A stretch of DNA of 64,000 nucleotides, from NCBI GenBank assembly GCA_946902985.2, contig OX336397.1, forward strand, positions 154,683,890-154,747,889, read 5' to 3'. The notes beneath the pieces were generated by a model, which had not been told where the DNA came from, made no database searches, and saw only the letters and a program-made list of their open reading frames with translations. The stretch is from Meconema thalassinum (lineage: Eukaryota; Arthropoda; Insecta; Orthoptera; Tettigoniidae). The first letter of the stretch is position 1. Each line of letters begins with the position of its first letter. This document shows positions 32,753 to 44,105 of this stretch, in pieces. The position numbers were made by a program, and so were the translations under genes.

Positions 32753-34759
32753 ATGTCGGAGGAGGAACAGAGGCAGTTGAGAAGTAGGGATGCAGTCAAG
32801 AAAGTTAATTATAAGGAGGTTGATAGCGGTAGCGATGTTGAGAGCGTAGAGAATAATACCAAGATGTCGGAGGTAAATCTTGAGAATAATCCTGAGAGTA
32901 ATCCTGAAAATAATCCTGAGGTTAACCCTGACATGAATTCAGAGGAAAATCTCGAGACGAATACAGAGGTACATCCTGAGACTAGTGGTAGTCAGGAGAA
33001 ACAGAAGTCCTTAGAGGTCCATGAAATTTCATTAGCTGATATCTTGAGGGAGATGAATAAAAATAGTCAGGAGATGAATAAAAATAGTAGGGAGATGAAA
33101 GAAAATATTGGTAGGCTAAATCAAAATATGGAAGAGAATAAGAAAGATAATTTAGAAAGTAGGAAGGAATTCAATGATAAATTTGAGAAATTAGATAAAG
33201 ATATGAGTAAAAATAGTGAAGAGAATAAAAGAAATTATTTGGAATTCAATGGTAAATTTGAGAAATTAGATAAAGATATGAGTAAAAATAGTGAAGAGAA
33301 TAAAAGAAATTATTTGGAATTCAATGGTAAATTTGAGAAATTAGATAAAGATATGAATAAAAATAGTAAGGAGATGAGAGAAGAGATGGGTAGGCTAAAT
33401 CAAGATATGAGTAAAATAAATCAGAAGCTGGAAGAGAATAATGTAAAACTAGACAGTGTGGTTAAAGTCAATGAAGGGTTGAGTAAGAAGTATGAGGTAC
33501 TACAGGAGAGTATTCAGGGGGTGAAACAGGAAATCAGAGGTGAAATTAAGGAGGAGGTAGAGATGAAGGCTAAAGATATTATTAAGACAGTAGATAAGAA
33601 ATTAGAAGCAGCAGAAAGTAGGATTCAGGAAAGAATAGTAACTGTGATTGAAGAGAAAATAGCAACTCAAGGTGAAAGTTTTAGCAAATTGGTAGAAGTG
33701 GAAACTAGGCAGGTGGTAGAGACTTTAGGGGAAACTGCAGTAGAATCAGTAAAGACAGCCTGTAAGGAGACTATAATTGAAAGTAGAATGGAGTCAGACG
33801 AGATTTTAGGTGAAAGCAAATTGGAATTAGCGGAGATTTTAGGTGAAATCAGATTAGAGTCAGACGAGATTTTAGGTGAAAGCAAATTGGAATTAGTGGA
33901 GACTGTAATTGAAAGTAGATTAGAGTCATTGGAGATTGTAGGTGAAAGCAGATTGGAATCGGAGGAGATCTTAGGTGAGGAACGGCAAATAGCGGAGATT
34001 TTAGGTGAAATCAGATTAGAGTCAGACGAGATTTTAGGTGAAAATAGATTAGCGTCAGAGGAGATAGTAGGAGAAAGCATAGTAGAGTTGAAGGAGATTT
34101 TAGATGAACGCAGGATAGCTGTAGAAGAGACTATAGAATGTAGCGAAAAAGAAGTGAAGAAGATGAGAGAAAAGATAGGGATAGAAGTAGGTAAGATAAA
34201 GAAAGTACTAAGCACCCAAGAGATTAAGATGCAGACAATCATAGATAAATTAGATAGGCAAACTAGGGAAGAATTTAGTCCTGTGATAGAGGAAGTTAAT
34301 ATGAAATTATTAGTGGCAGAGAAGCGTGCGTTAAGTCATAGTCAGAAGAACATAATTAGTAAACAGGTTAAGAGGAGGAGAGAGATAGGTAAGAGGAGAA
34401 GCAATGGGCAACGGCTAAAGAGAAAATTAAATATTAGTAGTGGAGAAGTGAAGGGAAGACATGTAGGTAGATATTTTAGAAGTAAAATGAAAGAGAAGAG
34501 AATTAAGTTGTTAGTGGAAAAAGAAATCAGAATGAAAGAGAGAAAGAAAGCATATGATGTGCAGTGGCGTAATGAATTAGCCAGACTTGGGGAAATGATA
34601 GGAGGAAAGCCGAAGTATAATGTTACTGTTGATGAGTGTAGTCCGAAAGAGGTAGAAAGTAATGTTATAAGAAAAGAGGAAAATGGAACCCTAGAAAGAG
34701 ATAGAATTGAAGATGAAGATGGTAAGAACGGTGAAATGCCAGAGAAAGTAGTGATGTAA
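32753..34759 (+). CDS. Coiled-coil Gag-like protein of family H (unit 1)
   Basis: 668 residues from the ATG at 32753; a 14-codon in-frame extension upstream begins only with GTG. Order: MSEEEQRQLRSRD start, like the gypsy Gag start; acidic Asn-Pro-Glu tract (about 40-80); EVHEISLADILREM; 25-residue repeats with FEKLDKDMSKNSEENKRNY (about 144-205); long coil with RGEIKEEVEMKAKDIIKTVD and VEVETRQVVETLG, resembling the gypsy Gag coil; about 11 hendecad units of type DEILGESKLEL (about 346-483); basic block RRREIGKRRSNGQRLKRKL (about 540-560); MKEKRIKLL and KPKYNVTVDE tail. No capsid fold, zinc knuckle, protease, RT or integrase motif. Likely cytoplasmic structural or RNA-binding; acting with the gypsy Gag is inference. 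Confidence 0.78.
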   Translation: MSEEEQRQLRSRDAVKKVNYKEVDSGSDVESVENNTKMSEVNLENNPESNPENNPEVNPDMNSEENLETNTEVHPETSGSQEKQKSLEVHEISLADILREMNKNSQEMNKNSREMKENIGRLNQNMEENKKDNLESRKEFNDKFEKLDKDMSKNSEENKRNYLEFNGKFEKLDKDMSKNSEENKRNYLEFNGKFEKLDKDMNKNSKEMREEMGRLNQDMSKINQKLEENNVKLDSVVKVNEGLSKKYEVLQESIQGVKQEIRGEIKEEVEMKAKDIIKTVDKKLEAAESRIQERIVTVIEEKIATQGESFSKLVEVETRQVVETLGETAVESVKTACKETIIESRMESDEILGESKLELAEILGEIRLESDEILGESKLELVETVIESRLESLEIVGESRLESEEILGEERQIAEILGEIRLESDEILGENRLASEEIVGESIVELKEILDERRIAVEETIECSEKEVKKMREKIGIEVGKIKKVLSTQEIKMQTIIDKLDRQTREEFSPVIEEVNMKLLVAEKRALSHSQKNIISKQVKRRREIGKRRSNGQRLKRKLNISSGEVKGRHVGRYFRSKMKEKRIKLLVEKEIRMKERKKAYDVQWRNELARLGEMIGGKPKYNVTVDECSPKEVESNVIRKEENGTLERDRIEDEDGKNGEMPEKVVM

Positions 34760-37723
34760 ATTTATATTACCGATAGTTACTCTTCCGTATGACTTAAATA
34801 TTAAGTAATGAAGTTTAATATGACTTAAAAGAGGTAGATAAGAAACCTGCTGTGTGTAATTTTAATTCAGTCGTGAAGTTAGGATGGTAAGGGGCGCGTA
34901 GTGCCTACGCTTATTGATTTAGATTGACTAAAATTATTTAATTTTGAAGACAGAGGTTGTCGTGCTATTGAGCAATGCAGGTAAGTTGAATGTAGGTCCT
35001 TAAACTGCAGGTAAGTTGGATGAAGTAAGAATTAAATTTTAAAAGTAGGAAGGTTATTACATAGGTAAGTAATCGAAAGAAAGTAATAATTATTATGGCA
35101 ACCATAATTAAGAATATAATGGTAATAAAGATTTAATTCAAAAGTGAGTGAAGATCAGATGATACAGTGGTAATAAAACGAATGAGTTGAAGAATTAGGT
35201 ATTGATTTAATAAAGAAGTTTCATTTTGAGGACAGCGAGGTCATCAGTGGATATATTTTGAGAAATTTATAAGTGGTTTAGAATTGTTAATGGTAATGCG
35301 TTGTATGAATTAACCAACATCGGGTTGAAATGAGGAAGTAGTAACTAATTAGGACATCTGGTAACTTACTTGGTGACAGATATGTGTGTGTGTATGTGTG
35401 TATTTTCACGTAAATGGACGTGAGTTTGAAGAAGTAGGCCAACGAAGGTAATGCCGTTGAGCAAAGTGGTTTTAAGTTTTTGGTAAGATGCCAAATGAAG
35501 TAGGTTGGAGGAAGTTTTTGGAGGATGAAGTAGGTCAGCAAGGTATATTCCGTTGAGCAATGAGATTTTTTATGGTGTCTACGGGACTACGTGAAGTTAA
35601 TGTTGGGAGTTTTTTTTAAGTATATATGGATGTATGCACACAAGGTAATAAGAGATTACAAAGGTAATATGGTCCAAGTTTGAGTTACAGTTACGCAGGT
35701 TTTAAAGATATTACAAGGCTTGTTATTGAGCTAAACCACTTTGTAGTAAAAAGTTACTGATGATTAATAACGAATTAATGATGTGGTAGATTGTTGTCCT
35801 ACACACAGGTTAAAGTAAAGATAATAATTATAATTAAAAGGTTGACATAATATTTACTAATATTGAAAGGAATTTGTTATAATTCGACGTTTGAGGATTT
35901 AAAGATAATTTTTTTTTTTTAGTAGACAGGAAATTAAAGTTTTATTTATGTCATACGGAGTTAGTAAAGATAAGTTTAAAATTTTGAAGACAAGAATAAG
36001 TTAGTAATGTAAGGTGAAGATACCTAAAGGATAATAATGAAGTTTCAATTAAAGGCAGGTGTAATTTACGCATTTAATTTGATAGAGAAGAAAGTATCTG
36101 AACTGTGTTAGAACTCAGAACTTGCTTTATGAAGTGATTATGGGAGAATATTTGCGAATTAGGAGTGTCGGTGTTATTAACTATCAACTGGAACACTGTC
36201 ATTATTTTAGGAAGACAATAGTTAGGAAAGCTAAGTGTGATGTTATTATTCCAAGGAATTAGTCGAAGCATGTAAGATTTTTTAGCTGAAATTTAGTGTG
36301 TTATTGGTCAGTAAGAGGTGACCTGTAACAGTAAGAAGATGTGGGATTATACCACGAATAGGGGAGGTTTTTTGTATGTGACGTGTGAAGTCACGATGAG
36401 TTTTGAGAGATTCTGGTATAGCAAGAGTGAGCTATAGTCCAGGCGGTCAGAACAAGTAGGAAGTGGTGTTTGGAGGACACGGTACTTAATTAAGAGTTTT
36501 GAGAGAAAACTAAGGGGGGTTTATAGGCATTCAGCAAAAAGTCAAATCATGAATAGACTAAGTTCAAAGTATAAGAGCATTAATATTTTGTGGAACGAAA
36601 TATTTATTCCGAGGAGTTTGTCATGTGTTTTTGTGAAATAGTTTAGTGATATACGTAATTCAGGTATTGAGTAGTATTTTGTCCAAGTCTTAATCATTTT
36701 GTTATGGTAAGTAAGGAATGACGTTACGGTAAAGTTATATCTTGACGCTAAGTTAAATTTTATAAAGTGAACGAGAAGTCAGATTTTATGTTTATTGGTG
36801 ATTTTGAAAATTCAAGTTATTGTTTTCGAGAAGTAGTAAAGAGGAATTATGGTTTTATGAGAAGTTAAGAAGTCGTGGAGACTTAGGAAGTATTAATTTG
36901 GAAGGAGGCGGCCGTGGCCTAAGAAAGAATTAAGCCACGAAGGCAGGTGAGTAGTAACTTGGATATTTAAATGAACTGTTTAATAACTGCTTTGAGGTAT
37001 TTCGATGTCATTATGTATTTGGGGAAATATTTACATGTATGACATATGCACTGAAATAGGAATTGCCTTAGGTATCTTGCTAAGTTATTTTTTTCTTCAA
37101 TTATTGAAATTTTACTGCATTTGAGTAATCCCTTTATAAAGACGAAAGGAATATTGTATTGTTTGCATCCTATTATCGTATGCTGTAATAGTTATTATGG
37201 GTTAATCAGCTGGTATTACAACAATGTACTTCTACGCCAGACTGATATACAAAAACTACGTACAAAAGAGATGAAGCCAAAATTGTATGTCATGCATACG
37301 ATCACCGAAATATAAACGAGTGCAGCGTTGACATATATGTCAAAAATAAAAGTGAAGGGCATTTTATATGTATTTTTTTTACAGCATATAAAAAAAATGA
37401 ACATTATGAACATTTGGAAGAATGAGATGAATGAAAGTTAAAATATGATTTTTTTGTGAAGAATACATTTATGTATATTTTTTTTACAACATATATAAAG
37501 AAGAATGAACATTATGAACATTTGGAAGAATGAGAAATGATAGTACAAATATGTAAAGTGAAAAGAGTATGTTCTTGTATATTTTTATGTATTGTTGAAG
37601 GGTATTATTTGTATGTTGTCGTTATGGGGGTATTAATATTTAAATTTGTATTCATTTGTGTAGGATGTGTAGTGATATAAATAATGTTACATTTTATTTT
37701 AAATTATTTATATCAGGGGCGAT
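34760..37723 (+). other. Long 3' noncoding body, unit 1
   Basis: About 3 kb. Contains repeated phrases such as GCCGTTGAGCAA (35450) and CCGTTGAGCAATGAG (35549), two GCAGGTAAGTTG blocks near 34980-35015 that look like splice donors, and a TG-rich tract at 35382-35402. Near 37370-37530 there is a direct duplication of about 105 bp (TGAACATTATGAACATTTGG twice) that copy 1 has only once. A 64-codon frame at 37121-37315 begins with TTG, not ATG. It ends in TATCAGGGGCGAT before the LTR. Confidence 0.6.
37711..37723 (+). promoter_or_regulatory. Polypurine-like tract next to LTR 2
   Basis: TATCAGGGGCGAT immediately before TGTAACG. The same tract precedes LTR 3 (44093-44105) and the 3' LTR of copy 1. 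It is short and not all purine, but it is where plus-strand priming would occur. Confidence 0.45.
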
Positions 37724-38988
37724 TGTAACGATTCGATCCCATAGCTGTTATATTTAAAGGGTTATTCATTTATTATCATGTTATTATTATTATTATTAAC
37801 TAGTACATCCATGAGATGATTTTTATATCAGATAATTGTAAGCGGTTTTGATTATTATATTCAATTAGATTTTTATTAACAATTACTTGTAAAGAGACGA
37901 AGTATTATATATTGCAACAAGACTGGCGATATGGACTAACCCTGTGCGTCACAAACTGAACGACGTAGTAATAATTACACCACGGCAAACTGCGTCATTT
38001 TCCTGAGATGTTAAGAAACCCACTATGGTGTAACCAACACGCCATTTTCTACGGTACGTACGCGTCTAAAGATTACAAATTGTGGTGCAATTAGCCCTCG
38101 TGAGAGAATGAACACTGAAGAAAGGGAAGCTTACTGGAGGGGGAGACCGTCGAAGACCACGTGACAACGAAGTCATTAGTACCTGCGACTCCGACAAAAG
38201 ACGCATTGATCTACAGCTCTCAATGAAGTAAGGAAGTTGTAACCTTGCTTTCTGGGTCCTAATGGACTGAGCACCGAGAGTCGACACTGAACGATGTCTT
38301 GCCGACATCTATATCAATACATAATGGGTTATATCCCTGATCAAGAGTCTTTCTACAGATGGCAACGTACTTAATGAGGATATTTCATAGTAAATGAGAT
38401 ATCACATCATTTTTTTAAACATAAGCGACGTAACATCGAGATCATCGATCATTTCTTAAATATGACGAATCTTCGACTGGGTGAGCCAACAATTCAATAA
38501 AACTATCGTCTCTATTATAATTTAACTTCATTTAACTTTCAATTCATTTTAATATTCATTTTCTTTTAAATAATTAATTGCCGCATTGAGTAATTTTAAA
38601 TTCAATTGTGTGACTATCACTATTCTGTTTTATTAATATTTTGTTTTTGCATTTAATAAATTCATTCTCTTCAACGTAATGCCTATTTCTTTCATTGTAG
38701 TTGGTACTTTAGGGCAATCATACTCCTTGATTAAATACGGATTGGTTAGATGACTTTGTCTCACTACGGCCCGGGTAAGTGGTTCTCGACTCTACTGCTG
38801 ATAGCCGAGGTTAAATCAATAAATTTCGATTCACTATCTTAAATAGGAATCTGGCGCTCAACAACTTATTATATTACACTATCACAGGTAAGGTCACACC
38901 ACAGTGTATATTATTTATTCATATCATGTTTGTTTTATTGAACCACAATAGTCATCACCACGTTCAACGACTTATTAAAAATGTTACA
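37724..38988 (+). repeat. Family H tandem, LTR 2 (shared)
   Basis: 1,265 bp, the same as LTR 1 as far as I can read. It serves as the 3' LTR of unit 1 and the 5' LTR of unit 2. Confidence 0.93.
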
Positions 38989-39133
38989 TTTGGCGCCACA
39001 AAGTAGGACACGAAAACCATTCGGTATTTAGTCAGAGGAGTGTATAATTTCAGTGCAAATTGTCAGTGCTTTTGGGGGACAGTGAAGTGAAGTGAAATTT
39101 TGGAAGGGCAATTGTTATACGGTGTACTTCGAG

Positions 39134-41140
39134 ATGTCGGAGGAGGAACAGAGGCAGTTGAGAAGTAGGGATGCAGTCAAGAAAGTTAATTATAAGGAGG
39201 TTGATAGCGGTAGCGATGTTGAGAGCGTAGAGAATAATACCAAGATGTCGGAGGTAAATCTTGAGAATAATCCTGAGAGTAATCCTGAAAATAATCCTGA
39301 GGTTAACCCTGACATGAATTCAGAGGAAAATCTCGAGACGAATACAGAGGTACATCCTGAGACTAGTGGTAGTCAGGAGAAACAGAAGTCCTTAGAGGTC
39401 CATGAAATTTCATTAGCTGATATCTTGAGGGAGATGAATAAAAATAGTCAGGAGATGAATAAAAATAGTAGGGAGATGAAAGAAAATATTGGTAGGCTAA
39501 ATCAAAATATGGAAGAGAATAAGAAAGATAATTTAGAAAGTAGGAAGGAATTCAATGATAAATTTGAGAAATTAGATAAAGATATGAGTAAAAATAGTGA
39601 AGAGAATAAAAGAAATTATTTGGAATTCAATGGTAAATTTGAGAAATTAGATAAAGATATGAGTAAAAATAGTGAAGAGAATAAAAGAAATTATTTGGAA
39701 TTCAATGGTAAATTTGAGAAATTAGATAAAGATATGAATAAAAATAGTAAGGAGATGAGAGAAGAGATGGGTAGGCTAAATCAAGATATGAGTAAAATAA
39801 ATCAGAAGCTGGAAGAGAATAATGTAAAACTAGACAGTGTGGTTAAAGTCAATGAAGGGTTGAGTAAGAAGTATGAGGTACTACAGGAGAGTATTCAGGG
39901 GGTGAAACAGGAAATCAGAGGTGAAATTAAGGAGGAGGTAGAGATGAAGGCTAAAGATATTATTAAGACAGTAGATAAGAAATTAGAAGCAGCAGAAAGT
40001 AGGATTCAGGAAAGAATAGTAACTGTGATTGAAGAGAAAATAGCAACTCAAGGTGAAAGTTTTAGCAAATTGGTAGAAGTGGAAACTAGGCAGGTGGTAG
40101 AGACTTTAGGGGAAACTGCAGTAGAATCAGTAAAGACAGCCTGTAAGGAGACTATAATTGAAAGTAGAATGGAGTCAGACGAGATTTTAGGTGAAAGCAA
40201 ATTGGAATTAGCGGAGATTTTAGGTGAAATCAGATTAGAGTCAGACGAGATTTTAGGTGAAAGCAAATTGGAATTAGTGGAGACTGTAATTGAAAGTAGA
40301 TTAGAGTCATTGGAGATTGTAGGTGAAAGCAGATTGGAATCGGAGGAGATCTTAGGTGAGGAACGGCAAATAGCGGAGATTTTAGGTGAAATCAGATTAG
40401 AGTCAGACGAGATTTTAGGTGAAAATAGATTAGCGTCAGAGGAGATAGTAGGAGAAAGCATAGTAGAGTTGAAGGAGATTTTAGATGAACGCAGGATAGC
40501 TGTAGAAGAGACTATAGAATGTAGCGAAAAAGAAGTGAAGAAGATGAGAGAAAAGATAGGGATAGAAGTAGGTAAGATAAAGAAAGTACTAAGCACCCAA
40601 GAGATTAAGATGCAGACAATCATAGATAAATTAGATAGGCAAACTAGGGAAGAATTTAGTCCTGTGATAGAGGAAGTTAATATGAAATTATTAGTGGCAG
40701 AGAAGCGTGCGTTAAGTCATAGTCAGAAGAACATAATTAGTAAACAGGTTAAGAGGAGGAGAGAGATAGGTAAGAGGAGAAGCAATGGGCAACGGCTAAA
40801 GAGAAAATTAAATATTAGTAGTGGAGAAGTGAAGGGAAGACATGTAGGTAGATATTTTAGAAGTAAAATGAAAGAGAAGAGAATTAAGTTGTTAGTGGAA
40901 AAAGAAATCAGAATGAAAGAGAGAAAGAAAGCATATGATGTGCAGTGGCGTAATGAATTAGCCAGACTTGGGGAAATGATAGGAGGAAAGCCGAAGTATA
41001 ATGTTACTGTTGATGAGTGTAGTCCGAAAGAGGTAGAAAGTAATGTTATAAGAAAAGAGGAAAATGGAACCCTAGAAAGAGATAGAATTGAAGATGAAGA
41101 TGGTAAGAACGGTGAAATGCCAGAGAAAGTAGTGATGTAA
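39134..41140 (+). CDS. Coiled-coil Gag-like protein of family H (unit 2)
   Basis: Same 668-residue protein as at 32753, with no amino-acid difference visible. Open from the ATG at 39134 to the stop at 41140, with the same 25-residue repeats, hendecad run and basic C-terminus. Two intact, identical ORFs in one block are consistent with very recent duplication rather than selection, so they cannot be counted as independent evidence that the gene is maintained. Confidence 0.78.
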   Translation: MSEEEQRQLRSRDAVKKVNYKEVDSGSDVESVENNTKMSEVNLENNPESNPENNPEVNPDMNSEENLETNTEVHPETSGSQEKQKSLEVHEISLADILREMNKNSQEMNKNSREMKENIGRLNQNMEENKKDNLESRKEFNDKFEKLDKDMSKNSEENKRNYLEFNGKFEKLDKDMSKNSEENKRNYLEFNGKFEKLDKDMNKNSKEMREEMGRLNQDMSKINQKLEENNVKLDSVVKVNEGLSKKYEVLQESIQGVKQEIRGEIKEEVEMKAKDIIKTVDKKLEAAESRIQERIVTVIEEKIATQGESFSKLVEVETRQVVETLGETAVESVKTACKETIIESRMESDEILGESKLELAEILGEIRLESDEILGESKLELVETVIESRLESLEIVGESRLESEEILGEERQIAEILGEIRLESDEILGENRLASEEIVGESIVELKEILDERRIAVEETIECSEKEVKKMREKIGIEVGKIKKVLSTQEIKMQTIIDKLDRQTREEFSPVIEEVNMKLLVAEKRALSHSQKNIISKQVKRRREIGKRRSNGQRLKRKLNISSGEVKGRHVGRYFRSKMKEKRIKLLVEKEIRMKERKKAYDVQWRNELARLGEMIGGKPKYNVTVDECSPKEVESNVIRKEENGTLERDRIEDEDGKNGEMPEKVVM

Positions 41141-44105
41141 ATTTATATTACCGATAGTTACTCTTCCGTATGACTTAAATATTAAGTAATGAAGTTTAAT
41201 ATGACTTAAAAGAGGTAGATAAGAAACCTGCTGTGTGTAATTTTAATTCAGTCGTGAAGTTAGGATGGTAAGGGGCGCGTAGTGCCTACGCTTATTGATT
41301 TAGATTGACTAAAATTATTTAATTTTGAAGACAGAGGTTGTCGTGCTATTGAGCAATGCAGGTAAGTTGAATGTAGGTCCTTAAACTGCAGGTAAGTTGG
41401 ATGAAGTAAGAATTAAATTTTAAAAGTAGGAAGGTTATTACATAGGTAAGTAATCGAAAGAAAGTAATAATTATTATGGCAACCATAATTAAGAATATAA
41501 TGGTAATAAAGATTTAATTCAAAAGTGAGTGAAGATCAGATGATACAGTGGTAATAAAACGAATGAGTTGAAGAATTAGGTATTGATTTAATAAAGAAGT
41601 TTCATTTTGAGGACAGCGAGGTCATCAGTGGATATATTTTGAGAAATTTATAAGTGGTTTAGAATTGTTAATGGTAATGCGTTGTATGAATTAACCAACA
41701 TCGGGTTGAAATGAGGAAGTAGTAACTAATTAGGACATCTGGTAACTTACTTGGTGACAGATATGTGTGTGTGTATGTGTGTATTTTCACGTAAATGGAC
41801 GTGAGTTTGAAGAAGTAGGCCAACGAAGGTAATGCCGTTGAGCAAAGTGGTTTTAAGTTTTTGGTAAGATGCCAAATGAAGTAGGTTGGAGGAAGTTTTT
41901 GGAGGATGAAGTAGGTCAGCAAGGTATATTCCGTTGAGCAATGAGATTTTTTATGGTGTCTACGGGACTACGTGAAGTTAATGTTGGGAGTTTTTTTTAA
42001 GTATATATGGATGTATGCACACAAGGTAATAAGAGATTACAAAGGTAATATGGTCCAAGTTTGAGTTACAGTTACGCAGGTTTTAAAGATATTACAAGGC
42101 TTGTTATTGAGCTAAACCACTTTGTAGTAAAAAGTTACTGATGATTAATAACGAATTAATGATGTGGTAGATTGTTGTCCTACACACAGGTTAAAGTAAA
42201 GATAATAATTATAATTAAAAGGTTGACATAATATTTACTAATATTGAAAGGAATTTGTTATAATTCGACGTTTGAGGATTTAAAGATAATTTTTTTTTTT
42301 TAGTAGACAGGAAATTAAAGTTTTATTTATGTCATACGGAGTTAGTAAAGATAAGTTTAAAATTTTGAAGACAAGAATAAGTTAGTAATGTAAGGTGAAG
42401 ATACCTAAAGGATAATAATGAAGTTTCAATTAAAGGCAGGTGTAATTTACGCATTTAATTTGATAGAGAAGAAAGTATCTGAACTGTGTTAGAACTCAGA
42501 ACTTGCTTTATGAAGTGATTATGGGAGAATATTTGCGAATTAGGAGTGTCGGTGTTATTAACTATCAACTGGAACACTGTCATTATTTTAGGAAGACAAT
42601 AGTTAGGAAAGCTAAGTGTGATGTTATTATTCCAAGGAATTAGTCGAAGCATGTAAGATTTTTTAGCTGAAATTTAGTGTGTTATTGGTCAGTAAGAGGT
42701 GACCTGTAACAGTAAGAAGATGTGGGATTATACCACGAATAGGGGAGGTTTTTTGTATGTGACGTGTGAAGTCACGATGAGTTTTGAGAGATTCTGGTAT
42801 AGCAAGAGTGAGCTATAGTCCAGGCGGTCAGAACAAGTAGGAAGTGGTGTTTGGAGGACACGGTACTTAATTAAGAGTTTTGAGAGAAAACTAAGGGGGG
42901 TTTATAGGCATTCAGCAAAAAGTCAAATCATGAATAGACTAAGTTCAAAGTATAAGAGCATTAATATTTTGTGGAACGAAATATTTATTCCGAGGAGTTT
43001 GTCATGTGTTTTTGTGAAATAGTTTAGTGATATACGTAATTCAGGTATTGAGTAGTATTTTGTCCAAGTCTTAATCATTTTGTTATGGTAAGTAAGGAAT
43101 GACGTTACGGTAAAGTTATATCTTGACGCTAAGTTAAATTTTATAAAGTGAACGAGAAGTCAGATTTTATGTTTATTGGTGATTTTGAAAATTCAAGTTA
43201 TTGTTTTCGAGAAGTAGTAAAGAGGAATTATGGTTTTATGAGAAGTTAAGAAGTCGTGGAGACTTAGGAAGTATTAATTTGGAAGGAGGCGGCCGTGGCC
43301 TAAGAAAGAATTAAGCCACGAAGGCAGGTGAGTAGTAACTTGGATATTTAAATGAACTGTTTAATAACTGCTTTGAGGTATTTCGATGTCATTATGTATT
43401 TGGGGAAATATTTACATGTATGACATATGCACTGAAATAGGAATTGCCTTAGGTATCTTGCTAAGTTATTTTTTTCTTCAATTATTGAAATTTTACTGCA
43501 TTTGAGTAATCCCTTTATAAAGACGAAAGGAATATTGTATTGTTTGCATCCTATTATCGTATGCTGTAATAGTTATTATGGGTTAATCAGCTGGTATTAC
43601 AACAATGTACTTCTACGCCAGACTGATATACAAAAACTACGTACAAAAGAGATGAAGCCAAAATTGTATGTCATGCATACGATCACCGAAATATAAACGA
43701 GTGCAGCGTTGACATATATGTCAAAAATAAAAGTGAAGGGCATTTTATATGTATTTTTTTTACAGCATATAAAAAAAAATGAACATTATGAACATTTGGA
43801 AGAATGAGATGAATGAAAGTTAAAATATGATTTTTTTGTGAAGAATACATTTATGTATATTTTTTTTACAACATATATAAAGAAGAATGAACATTATGAA
43901 CATTTGGAAGAATGAGAAATGATAGTACAAATATGTAAAGTGAAAAGAGTATGTTCTTGTATATTTTTATGTATTGTTGAAGGGTATTATTTGTATGTTG
44001 TCGTTATGGGGGTATTAATATTTAAATTTGTATTCATTTGTGTAGGATGTGTAGTGATATAAATAATGTTACATTTTATTTTAAATTATTTATATCAGGG
44101 GCGAT
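41141..44105 (+). other. Long 3' noncoding body, unit 2
   Basis: Same as 34760-37723 apart from one extra A near 43769. The 64-codon TTG-started frame recurs at 43502-43696. Confidence 0.6.
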
